Assembly (NCBI GenBank): GCA_002473165.1
Contig: DKSD01000054.1
Span: forward strand, 1 to 13,022
From: Succinatimonas sp. UBA7265
GTDB lineage: Bacteria; Pseudomonadota; Gammaproteobacteria; Enterobacterales; Succinivibrionaceae
Length of the DNA: 13,022 bases
Direction: 5' to 3'
Shown: positions 7,068 through 13,022 of the stretch, piece by piece
Layout of the letters: the number at the start of each line of letters is the position of its first letter
Numbering within the stretch: the stretch's first letter is position 1
Notes under the pieces: model-generated
Databases searched by the model: none
What the model was told of the DNA's origin: nothing
The model's input: only the letters and a program-made list of their open reading frames with translations
Made by a program: the position numbers and the translations under genes

Positions 7068-7649
7068 TCAGGAGCGGGGACCGGGCGCCGCAGCGGCGCC
7101 TGAGGCCGAAGCGACATCAGGGTTGTCCTCAGGCCAGCATCCGTCCGTCATTTTACCTTGACTGTCAAGGGCGCGGCGCGCCCCGGAGCTGTCAAGCTCC
7201 AGCACCTCGCAGCGCTCGCGATCGGGATTGCCCTCGCGCGCTTTGAGCGTCACGGCAAAGCCGTCATCGGCGGCCTGAGCGATTCCCTCGTAATAGCGGC
7301 TCACCTCATCGGAGAACGCAAAATTGCAGCCTGCAAAGCCCTTGTTGATGGAGCCGCAGTCCTCAAAAAACGCGGCGGCCTCGTCAAGCTCGGCAAATGC
7401 CAGGGCGCGCAGCTTAAGCGGTTCGGCTAAGGCGTGTTTTCCCGACTGGGGCTCCTCAGGCTTTTTTTGAGGCTGCGGAGCGGCGGCAGGCGCAACTGAG
7501 CGCGGCGCCTCAGGAACGGGCTTTTTATTGTGCAAAAGCTGCAGCACGCCTGCGGCGAGCAGGCACAGCGCGATGACCAGCAGGCAGACGACGCGGAAGG
7601 CGCAGACGCTGCCGTCGGGGTTGCGCAGAGCGGAGAACGAGCGCGTCAC
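7068..7649 (-). CDS. Membrane-anchored protein with a type IV pilin headgroup-like C-terminal domain; function unknown
   Basis: 193 residues. There is one hydrophobic segment (about 18-39), then a Pro/Ala/Gln-rich linker (43-70), then a presumably periplasmic domain with four cysteines (98, 108, 147, 171). The C-terminal part, RCEVLELDSSGARRA followed by TDGCWP (146-173), resembles the closing strand and disulfide loop of PilE/ComP-type pilins, which have C..LTLxxTGxR.A......CW. The N-terminus, however, lacks a prepilin leader and the GFTLIEL motif, so it is not a processable pilin. The start is GTG 7649, overlapping the acyltransferase stop as GTGA, so translation is probably coupled to that gene; slyD follows after 20 nt. 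The pilin resemblance is my reading of a short motif. It could instead be an unrelated lineage-specific envelope protein. Confidence 0.6.
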   Translation of the reverse strand: MTRSFSALRNPDGSVCAFRVVCLLVIALCLLAAGVLQLLHNKKPVPEAPRSVAPAAAPQPQKKPEEPQSGKHALAEPLKLRALAFAELDEAAAFFEDCGSINKGFAGCNFAFSDEVSRYYEGIAQAADDGFAVTLKAREGNPDRERCEVLELDSSGARRALDSQGKMTDGCWPEDNPDVASASGAAAAPGPRS

Positions 7650-8815
7650 TTCGCGCCCTCCCCGCGTTTTTCAAGGCAGAGGCGGCGGTTTTTCAAAGGC
7701 GCGGCGTACATGGAGCGCACCTGCTCGCGCAGCTCCTCAGGGCAGGAGGACAGGCGCGACTCAAAGCGCGCGCGCTCTGCATCGCTCACGCCCTCATCCT
7801 CGCCTGCGGCGATCTTCGACGGCGGGAAAATCTCGTAATTTGACCATATGAAAGTGTCGATGATCGCGGCAAGCTCCTCCGGGGTCTCAAAACCGCCTGA
7901 GATCACCTCGCCGGCCCTGACGCAGATCCGGCCTTTTTCCCCGCGGATCCCGCGAGTGATGGTCTCGATGTCCTCGAACTCCTCTTTGTGGTACTCGCCG
8001 CCGTGGGCGGCGCGCTCGCACAGCTCGCGGGCCTTGGCCTCGTCGTTGGGATCGTACTCGTAGCTGATGGCCACGGGCACGATGTTCAGGCCTTTCATGT
8101 AATCGCCAAAGCTCTGGCGGCGCGTGCGGCCGTTTAAGCCTATCATCTTGAGCACCGCGTCCTCGGTGCGATCATTGCCGTCCTTGGCGCGGCCCTCGCG
8201 CTGCGCGATCCACACGGAATGCCCCTCGGCAACCGAAAGCCCGATGTACTCGGAGAGGTGTGTGAAGGCTTTGAGCTTCTCGCGCGGCGAGCTCAGAGAA
8301 CGCCTGACGATAAAGCTCTTGTTCAATCGCATGAGCGACGTAGCCGCGGGGATGCGCAGCAGATTGTCGCCGATGGCGATGCGCACGGTGTCAAGGCCGT
8401 GCGTGAACAGCGCCATGTCGATGAACGCGGGGTCAAGCGAGATGTCGCGGTGGTTTGAGATAAAAAGGTAGCCTTTGCCCTTTTCAAGCTCATCAAAGCC
8501 TTCATAGGTCACGCCGTCGGTCGTCGCGGAGATCACATGCTCCATGAAGTCCGCCACCTGCTGCTGGAACTGCGCGATGGTGCGTACTGAGGCCTCTTTG
8601 CGCATGAGCAGCCGCTTTACGAGCGGCCCTAAGATCAAAGAGCACAGGCGGGATTTTGAGAGCAGCGGGTAGCGAAAGCGCAGGATGCTGCTGATGACGG
8701 TGCGATCGGAGATGATGCACTGCAGCTGCTCCTGCACGTCGCGATCGCGGCAGGGGCCGATGTCGTCAAAAGCCGGATCGTCGCTTGACTGGAGAGGTGC
8801 GGATTTTAAAGCCAT
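7646..8815 (-). CDS. PlsC-like glycerophospholipid acyltransferase family protein
   Basis: 389 residues with an acyltransferase core. The segment LFISNHRDISLDPAF (117-131) is the catalytic His/Asp block, IAIGDNLL (147-154) and LNKSFIVRR (164-172) form the middle block, and VWIAQREGRAKDGNDRT (201-217) replaces the PlsC FPEGTRS block that binds the glycerol phosphate. These blocks occur together in a family usually labelled 1-acyl-sn-glycerol-3-phosphate or glycerol acyltransferase. The real acyl acceptor is not fixed by sequence. From H122 the aspartate at D128 is six residues on (HX5D, not the usual HX4D), with another aspartate at D124. The protein is longer than PlsC (about 245) because of N- and C-terminal extensions. 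There is no obvious long membrane helix, so membrane attachment is likely peripheral. It is the first gene of the unit acyltransferase / pilin-headgroup-like / slyD. Confidence 0.8.
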   Translation of the reverse strand: MALKSAPLQSSDDPAFDDIGPCRDRDVQEQLQCIISDRTVISSILRFRYPLLSKSRLCSLILGPLVKRLLMRKEASVRTIAQFQQQVADFMEHVISATTDGVTYEGFDELEKGKGYLFISNHRDISLDPAFIDMALFTHGLDTVRIAIGDNLLRIPAATSLMRLNKSFIVRRSLSSPREKLKAFTHLSEYIGLSVAEGHSVWIAQREGRAKDGNDRTEDAVLKMIGLNGRTRRQSFGDYMKGLNIVPVAISYEYDPNDEAKARELCERAAHGGEYHKEEFEDIETITRGIRGEKGRICVRAGEVISGGFETPEELAAIIDTFIWSNYEIFPPSKIAAGEDEGVSDAERARFESRLSSCPEELREQVRSMYAAPLKNRRLCLEKRGEGAK

Positions 8816-8849
8816 GTTGTATTTTTGAGATGCCTAAACAATTGCGGCA

Positions 8850-8858
8850 ATTCTAACA
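8850..8858 (-). promoter_or_regulatory. Extended -10 promoter of the acyltransferase operon
   Basis: On the minus strand TGT-TAGAAT (8858 down to 8850) is an extended -10 element 35 nt upstream of the start codon. No clear -35 is visible, as expected for this class. It overlaps a short inverted repeat AATTGC-G-GCAATT (8840-8852), a possible operator. No strong ribosome binding site precedes ATG 8815. Confidence 0.45.
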
Positions 8859-8897
8859 GATCCCGCGCACCGATATTTTTCCGGGCGCAGAAAGCCC

Positions 8898-8938
8898 AAA
8901 GCCCCCGCGCCGCGGCAGCAGCGGTGCGGGGGCTTTTT
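8898..8938. terminator. Strong GC-rich hairpin between glgC and the acyltransferase gene
   Basis: AAAGCCCCCGCGCCGC (8898-8913) pairs with GCGGTGCGGGGGCTTT (8921-8936) across a 7-nt loop. One G-T position is the only imperfection. The cleaner T-tract (TTTTT, 8934-8938) faces the plus direction. On the minus strand, where glgC is transcribed, the stem is followed by TTTGGGCTTT. It begins 13 nt past the glgC stop and most likely ends glgC transcription. Confidence 0.75.
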
Positions 8939-8951
8939 AATTAAGCCTTGA

Positions 8952-10271
8952 TCAGTACGAAGGAATGAAAGGCGCGCGGTAGTTGTCAAAGTCCTCGAAA
9001 ATCGCCGGCTCAGTCTTGCGCAGGTTCTCAAGCATCTGGCGCGTCACGAGCGTCACGCCGCCTTCTGAGCGGTAGAAGCGCCGGGCATCGACCTCGGCGT
9101 TCTCGCCGATGATCAGGCCGCGCGGCAGTTCGACGCCGCGATCGAGGATCACCTTCGTGAGGCGGCAGCCGCGGTGGATGATGCAGAAAGGCAGGATCAC
9201 CGACTCGGAGATAAAGCAGTTGGAATGCAGCCTCACACAGTTGAACAGCAGCGACTGGTTTATGGATGAACCCGAGATGATGCACCCTGCCGAGCACACG
9301 GAGTTGCGCACGATCGACGAAGTGCCGTTGATATCCTGCACGTACTTCGCCGGCGGCTGCTGCACCGTGGCTGTCCAGATCGGCCAGTTGTTGTCGTAAA
9401 CGTCCAACTGAGGCTGCACGGAAGCGATGTCCATGTTGGCCTCCCAGTAGGCGTCTATGGTTCCGACGTCGCGCCAGTAGACTATGGACTTGTTGCCGCG
9501 GTTGCGGATGCAGCTCTTGGAGAAATCATGGGCGTGGACGAGTTTCTCGCGCACGAGCGCAGGGATGATATCCATGCCGAAGTCGCGGTGCGAGCCTTCG
9601 GTCACGGCGTCTTTGTCGAGCACCTGATAGAGGAAGTCGGCGTCAAAGACATAGATGCCCATCGAGGCCAGCGACATGTTGGGGTTGCCCGGCATGGCCG
9701 CAGGATCTTTGGGTTTCTCGACGAACTCCGTGATGAGGTTGTCCTCGTTGATCTTCATGACGCCCAGCGCCGAGGCCTTGGAGCGCTCCACCGGGATGCA
9801 AGCCACGGTCACGGGGCTGCCCATGCGGATGTGATCGAGCACCAGCGCCGCGTAGTCCATCTTGTAGATGTGATCGCCGCAGAGCACCAGCACGTATTTG
9901 GGATGGTGATCCTTGATGATGTCGATGTTCTGGTAGACAGCGTCAGCCGTGCCCTGATACCAGTGCTCCTCGTCAACACGCTGCTGAGCCGGGAGCAGAT
10001 CGATAAACTCGTTGAACTGGTTCCTTAAAAATGACCAGCCTGACTGCAGGTGACGCAGCAGCGAGTGGGATTTGTACTGGGTGACCACGCCGATGCGGTT
10101 GATGCCCGAGTTAACGCAGTTTGACAGCGCGAAATCGATAATGCGGTATTTGCCGCCGAAATAAACCGCGGGCTTGGCGCGGTTGTCGGTGAGCATCTTA
10201 AGTCTGCTGCCGCGTCCGCCGGCGAGCACCAGAGCCATGGTTTGCTTGGCTGCATCACGTGCGTTTTCCAT
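8952..10271 (-). CDS. glgC: Glucose-1-phosphate adenylyltransferase (ADP-glucose pyrophosphorylase)
   Basis: GlgC makes ADP-glucose from glucose-1-phosphate and ATP, the committed step of bacterial glycogen synthesis. The 439 residues show the nucleotidyltransferase domain with ALVLAGGRGSRLK (13-25), WYQGTADAV (104-112), catalytic aspartate D133 in GDHIYKMDY, and glucose-1-phosphate lysine K186 in EFVEKP. A left-handed beta-helix domain follows (from about 310) and ends with IGENAEVDARRFYRSE (388-403). At the allosteric site the E. coli lysine 39 (TNKRAKP) is replaced by N30 (TDNRAKP). I chose ATG 10271 because GAGAGG sits 5 nt before it; an in-frame GTG at 10277 would add two residues. No other glg gene lies in the window, so the pathway must be encoded elsewhere. 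The gene is divergent from mtnN. Confidence 0.96.
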   Translation of the reverse strand: MENARDAAKQTMALVLAGGRGSRLKMLTDNRAKPAVYFGGKYRIIDFALSNCVNSGINRIGVVTQYKSHSLLRHLQSGWSFLRNQFNEFIDLLPAQQRVDEEHWYQGTADAVYQNIDIIKDHHPKYVLVLCGDHIYKMDYAALVLDHIRMGSPVTVACIPVERSKASALGVMKINEDNLITEFVEKPKDPAAMPGNPNMSLASMGIYVFDADFLYQVLDKDAVTEGSHRDFGMDIIPALVREKLVHAHDFSKSCIRNRGNKSIVYWRDVGTIDAYWEANMDIASVQPQLDVYDNNWPIWTATVQQPPAKYVQDINGTSSIVRNSVCSAGCIISGSSINQSLLFNCVRLHSNCFISESVILPFCIIHRGCRLTKVILDRGVELPRGLIIGENAEVDARRFYRSEGGVTLVTRQMLENLRKTEPAIFEDFDNYRAPFIPSY

Positions 10272-10481
10272 GAACACCTCTCATAAATCCTTATGCCGGG
10301 ATCCAAAATCCTTACGTTTGCGTTCCTGCGGATCCTCTCGTTTAACATTATGGAATTAAACTTTGCCGCGCCGCGCCGCTGATCCCATAATTGCGAGGAT
10401 ACGCAAACTATTTTGGGACCTTTGCGCAAAAATGTGCGTGACGCAACAAAAACCCGCGCGGCCGCAGCGGCGTGGGCGCTT
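10272..10481. promoter_or_regulatory. Divergent glgC / mtnN intergenic region
   Basis: On the minus strand CATAAT (10352-10347) is a candidate glgC -10 element without a good -35. The octamer ACGCAAAC occurs once in each orientation, at 10401-10408 (plus) and 10316-10323 (minus, read GTTTGCGT on plus), so the two copies flank that candidate promoter. An imperfect CCCGCG / CGTGGG stem lies near 10453-10476, just before the mtnN promoter. None of these sites is proven. Confidence 0.3.
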
Positions 10482-10490
10482 TGCTATAAT
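10482..10490 (+). promoter_or_regulatory. Extended -10 promoter of mtnN
   Basis: TGC-TATAAT (10482-10490) is a textbook extended -10 element. No -35 match lies 17 nt upstream (CCGCAG). The start would give a leader of about 25 nt before the AGAGGA ribosome binding site (10509-10514) and ATG 10522. Confidence 0.65.
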
Positions 10491-10521
10491 CACCGCACCA
10501 AAGTTTTCAGAGGACAGGCCA

Positions 10522-11220
10522 ATGACCGTCGGCATAATCGGCGCGATGGAACCTGAGGTATCAGGGCTCATCGCCAAACTCGCGGATCACCGCTGCGAGC
10601 AGGTAGGCTTTACACAGTTCCATTTCGGCACGCTGGGATCACACGAGGTCGTCGTGGCTCAGTGCGGCATCGGCAAGGTCGCCGCGGGCGCCATCACGGC
10701 GCTCATGATCACCTGCGCCCATGCCTCCTGCATCATCAACACCGGCTGCGCCGGCGCCGTAAGTCCTTCGCTTAAGATAGGCGATATCGTCTTCTCCTCG
10801 TCGGCCGCCTACCATGACGCAGACTTGACGGCCTTTGGCTACCCCATGGGCCAGATGGCAGGCCAGGATCGGCTGTTCAACGCCGATCCGCTGCTCATGG
10901 CCAAAGCCGGCGTGGCCGCGGGCAACCTGCCCGAGCTCAAGGGCAAAGTGCGCCAGGGCCTCGTCGTCTCAGGCGATCAGTTCATCAACACCCGGGAAAA
11001 ACGCGCGGCCATAGCCGCCATCTACCCTGAAGCCCTGGTGGCCGAGATGGAAGGCGCGGCCGTTGCCCAGGTGGCTGCGGCCTGCAAGGTGCCATTCCTC
11101 GTGATCCGCGCTGTCTCCGATGAAGCCTCCGAGGGCACGACCGCGAACTACGACGAGTTCATGCCCAAGGCCGCCGCGCTCTCCGAGCGCCTCGTGACCG
11201 GGCTTATAAACCTGCTGTAG
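10522..11220 (+). CDS. mtnN: 5'-methylthioadenosine/S-adenosylhomocysteine nucleosidase
   Basis: MtnN (Pfs) hydrolyses methylthioadenosine, S-adenosylhomocysteine and 5'-deoxyadenosine to adenine and the thioribosyl sugar. This clears inhibitory products of SAM chemistry and feeds methionine salvage and AI-2 precursor formation. It is 232 residues, exactly the E. coli length. Seen are IGAMEPEV with E12, the nucleoside-binding NTGCAGAV (73-80), RYHDAD-like AYHDADLTAFGY (96-107), VAEMEGAA with E177, and VIRAVSDEA with catalytic D200 (E. coli E12, E174, D197). The open frame extends upstream to 10363, but ATG 10522 has the ribosome binding site and the family N-terminus. The next gene starts 8 nt after the stop, so they are co-transcribed. 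Confidence 0.97.
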   Translation: MTVGIIGAMEPEVSGLIAKLADHRCEQVGFTQFHFGTLGSHEVVVAQCGIGKVAAGAITALMITCAHASCIINTGCAGAVSPSLKIGDIVFSSSAAYHDADLTAFGYPMGQMAGQDRLFNADPLLMAKAGVAAGNLPELKGKVRQGLVVSGDQFINTREKRAAIAAIYPEALVAEMEGAAVAQVAAACKVPFLVIRAVSDEASEGTTANYDEFMPKAAALSERLVTGLINLL

Positions 11221-11228
11221 GAGTTTCT

Positions 11229-12218
11229 GTGGACGGGGGCGCCGTGCTCGAGACCCTCCGCGGCTCGGGAGTGTTCAGCTGGGAGTTTTTCTCCTCGCTT
11301 TTAGACCGCCCTGCCGCGCTGCTCTTTGCCGCCGTGCTTTTGGAGCTGGCGATCCCCATCCCGCAAAAGTGCCGGCTTTCGGCGCTGCGTCCCATCTTCA
11401 GGGCCATGGCCTCCAAGGTCAACCGCGCGCAGAACACCCGCGCCCAAAGCTACTTTGCCGGCGTGATGCTCGCCGTGCTGATCTTAGGCGTGCTTTGGCT
11501 CGTGCTGCTGCTGTTGCAGGCCCTCACCTCTTTTGACCGGCTGCTGGCGCTGGCGGTGCTGCCGTTCCTGCTTGAGTCTTCGCCGGCGCTCTCCTGCGCC
11601 TCCCGCGTCTGCGCCCTGCTCAAAAAAGACGATCGCGCCGCGGCGCGCCGGGCACTGTCGCGCCATGTCGCCCGTGACTGCCAAAGCCTCTCGGCCATGG
11701 GGATCTCCAAGGCCTGCTGCGAGTACGCGGCGCTTGCCCCGGCCGCCTCGTGGCTGGGCGTCATGGTGTGGTATGAACTCGCAGGTCTGGAAGGCGCGGT
11801 CGCCATGCAGGTTTTTGCCGTGCTCTCGCGCACGTTCTCCCCAAAATACCCCGAGTGCGCGTCTTTTGGCCTGGGGATCTTCAGGCTCTACCAAGGCCTG
11901 CTCGCCGCCCCCGCCGCCGTGATCATGCTGTGCGCGATCCTGTCGCTGCACCCGCGCCGCGCTTTTAAAAAAGCCGTGCGCGGCGCGCTTGACTACCCGG
12001 CCGCGGTCTCAGGGCTGATCGCAGGCAGTCTGGGCGGACTTGCGGATCTCGCCATGGGCGGGCCGCGCTGCTACGGCGGCAGGATGCTGCGTTTCCCGCG
12101 CGTGGGCGGGTCCAGGCAGCCCGACGCCGGCGCGCCGCTTAAAATCCTCCGCCGCGTGCTCTTTGACGGCACGCTCTTTTGCACCTCGGCCCTCGTCATA
12201 AGCCTGATGTTCTTTTGA
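11229..12218 (+). CDS. Degenerate CobD/CbiB-family integral membrane protein
   Basis: 329 residues with hydrophobic segments at about 29-45, 76-98, 104-118, 166-185, 222-240 and 311-327. The C-terminal block SGLIAGSLGGLADLAMGGPRCYGG (261-284) matches the CobD/CbiB (adenosylcobinamide-phosphate synthase) block AGALGxxLGGPxxYFG, and KYPECASFGLGIFRL (206-220) matches the YxxFGxxAARLDD block. But the hallmark ENxSDG is reduced to CEYAALAP (164-171), and NTLDSMxGY has become SRTFSP (200-205). It therefore probably does not make cobinamide; its role is unknown. The start is GTG 11229, with AGGAG 5 nt upstream, partly inside the mtnN stop. From memory, CbiB-like genes sit next to mtnN in some other gammaproteobacteria, which suggests a conserved link; this was not checked. 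smrA follows after 36 nt. Confidence 0.7.
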   Translation: MDGGAVLETLRGSGVFSWEFFSSLLDRPAALLFAAVLLELAIPIPQKCRLSALRPIFRAMASKVNRAQNTRAQSYFAGVMLAVLILGVLWLVLLLLQALTSFDRLLALAVLPFLLESSPALSCASRVCALLKKDDRAAARRALSRHVARDCQSLSAMGISKACCEYAALAPAASWLGVMVWYELAGLEGAVAMQVFAVLSRTFSPKYPECASFGLGIFRLYQGLLAAPAAVIMLCAILSLHPRRAFKKAVRGALDYPAAVSGLIAGSLGGLADLAMGGPRCYGGRMLRFPRVGGSRQPDAGAPLKILRRVLFDGTLFCTSALVISLMFF

Positions 12219-12254
12219 AAAAAGGCTTTTTTCCCCTGTGGTAAGATCTCTGCC

Positions 12255-12869
12255 ATGAGTTCTCAGGATTTTTCAGCGCTGTTAAAGCAGGAGGCCGAGG
12301 AGGCCTCAAAAAGCGAGGATTTCACGGCCGCCGTCGGGCCGCTGCGCCGCATCGTCCAGGACAAGGTGCCCTCGAAGTCCGCTCCGCTTGACCGCGCCAC
12401 CGCCAAAGTCCGCCAGCAGGCGGCGCAGAAACTGCCGCAAAAGGAGGCTGAATCGGCCTCCTCGGGTTTTGTGCAGATGGTCGGCCCCAACGAGGAACTC
12501 GAATTCCGCCGGCCCGGGGTGCAGCCTTACGTGCTGCGCAAGCTCCGCCAGGGCGAATACCGCGAAGCCGATTTCATAGATCTGCACGGGCTGACGCTTG
12601 AAAAAGCCTATGAGAAAGTTATGAATTTTATGGGCTTTGCGCAGGATCACGAGTTCCGCTGCGTGCTCATCGTCCACGGCAAAGGCGAGTACCGCAAGCA
12701 AAAAGCCCTTATAAAATCCTATGTAGCCCACTGGCTTAAGCAGCTGCCCGAAGTTTTGGCCTACCGCTCGGCGCCCGAGTGGAAAGGCGGCACGGGCGCG
12801 CTCATGATCGTGCTCAAAAAAGGCGAGAAAGCCTCTGCTTTAAATCGCGAGCTCCACGCGCGCCGCTGA
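12255..12869 (+). CDS. smrA: Smr-domain protein, SmrA-like
   Basis: Smr domains are small nucleases related to the C-terminus of MutS2; SmrB cleaves mRNA at collided ribosomes, while the role of SmrA is poorly known. The 204 residues start with a polar, Lys/Glu-rich region (1-75), then LEFRRPGVQPYVLRKLRQGEY (82-102), then the Smr domain with DLHG (109-112), HGKG (141-144) and GGTGA (178-182). The linker LEFRRPG and the end SYVAHWL (155-161) plus NRELHARR resemble E. coli SmrA (YdaL) more than SmrB. Unlike E. coli SmrA, as I recall it, the DLHG motif is intact here. No good ribosome binding site precedes ATG 12255; TAAGAT (12242-12247) may be a weak -10. Co-transcription with the preceding gene is likely. 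Confidence 0.85.
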   Translation: MSSQDFSALLKQEAEEASKSEDFTAAVGPLRRIVQDKVPSKSAPLDRATAKVRQQAAQKLPQKEAESASSGFVQMVGPNEELEFRRPGVQPYVLRKLRQGEYREADFIDLHGLTLEKAYEKVMNFMGFAQDHEFRCVLIVHGKGEYRKQKALIKSYVAHWLKQLPEVLAYRSAPEWKGGTGALMIVLKKGEKASALNRELHARR

Positions 12870-12912
12870 GCGTTTTTCCATACATATTTTCTATCCGATA
12901 ACTTTTTTCATA

Positions 12913-12938
12913 GCATAAAAGCATTTTTATGCAATAAT
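12913..12938 (+). promoter_or_regulatory. Perfect 8-bp inverted repeat abutting a possible -10 element
   Basis: GCATAAAA (12913-12920) and TTTTATGC (12925-12932) pair exactly around the loop GCAT, and AATAAT follows at 12933-12938. The repeat lies where the spacer of a promoter for the last gene would be, so it may be an operator. It may equally be a weak terminator for smrA; there is no T-run after it. Confidence 0.4.
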
Positions 12939-12971
12939 GTCCGCGTTAAAAGACCTACAGCGGATCACAGC

Positions 12972-13022
12972 ATGAAAACCATTTCCCGTCAGACTTTTGA
13001 ACCCAAAAGTAGACAACAATGC
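12972..13022 (+). CDS. Start of an unidentified gene, cut by the window end
   Basis: An ATG 34 nt after the possible -10 opens a frame of 17 codons (MKTISRQTFEPKSRQQC) with no stop before the end of the window. There is no strong ribosome binding site. The peptide is too short to name a product; a non-coding stretch is also possible. Confidence 0.3.
   Translation, partial: MKTISRQTFEPKSRQQC

Noticed and set aside
7646..7851. Plus-strand frames overlapping the acyltransferase and its neighbour
   Set aside because: Arg/Ser/Pro-rich shadows of two supported minus-strand genes, with no start signals.
9528..10028. A 166-codon frame antisense to glgC
   Set aside because: Composition is Val/Asp/His/Arg-rich, mirroring the GlgC codons; no family resemblance and no ribosome binding site.
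10363..10521. Longer N-terminus for mtnN from 10363
   Set aside because: It would span the extended -10 promoter; ATG 10522 has AGAGGA upstream and gives the exact family length of 232.

Overview
The window looks like a stretch of core chromosome from a gammaproteobacterium with a fairly GC-rich genome. The evidence is the gene set: a complete lolCDE operon, a YajL/DJ-1 protein, a ThiI with a C-terminal rhodanese domain, SlyD with a His/Cys-rich tail, a proteobacterial-type GlgC, an MtnN of the same length as that of E. coli, and an SmrA-like protein. The mix would fit the Aeromonadales/Succinivibrionaceae, but that placement is inference from general resemblance, not from a search.

Layout. 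Positions 1-730 are AT-richer than the rest and hold two decayed copies of the C-terminal end of an Rpn-type (PD-(D/E)XK, transposase-like) protein; the second copy has a deletion and a frameshift. From 925 to 4016 on the plus strand lies lolC-lolD-lolE, tightly packed, encoding the inner-membrane ABC machine that releases outer-membrane lipoproteins to LolA. A plus-strand yajL follows with its own -10 element and ends at a hairpin shared with the convergent thiI.

From 4829 to 10271 everything is on the minus strand. In transcription order it is glgC (glycogen synthesis); then a PlsC-like acyltransferase, a membrane-anchored protein with a pilin-headgroup-like C-terminus (start and stop overlap by 4 nt) and slyD, which look like one operon; then thiI behind a terminator. 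At about 10.3-10.5 kb glgC diverges from a plus-strand cluster: mtnN (SAH/MTA nucleosidase), a CobD/CbiB-family membrane protein that has lost the family's hallmark motifs, and smrA. The window ends 17 codons into another plus-strand gene preceded by a perfect inverted repeat.

Most of the window is ordinary housekeeping. The parts least explained by known annotation are the acyltransferase / pilin-headgroup-like pair upstream of slyD, the degenerate CbiB homologue next to mtnN, and the duplicated Rpn remnants. I see no CRISPR array, tRNA, rRNA, intact insertion sequence or defence system.
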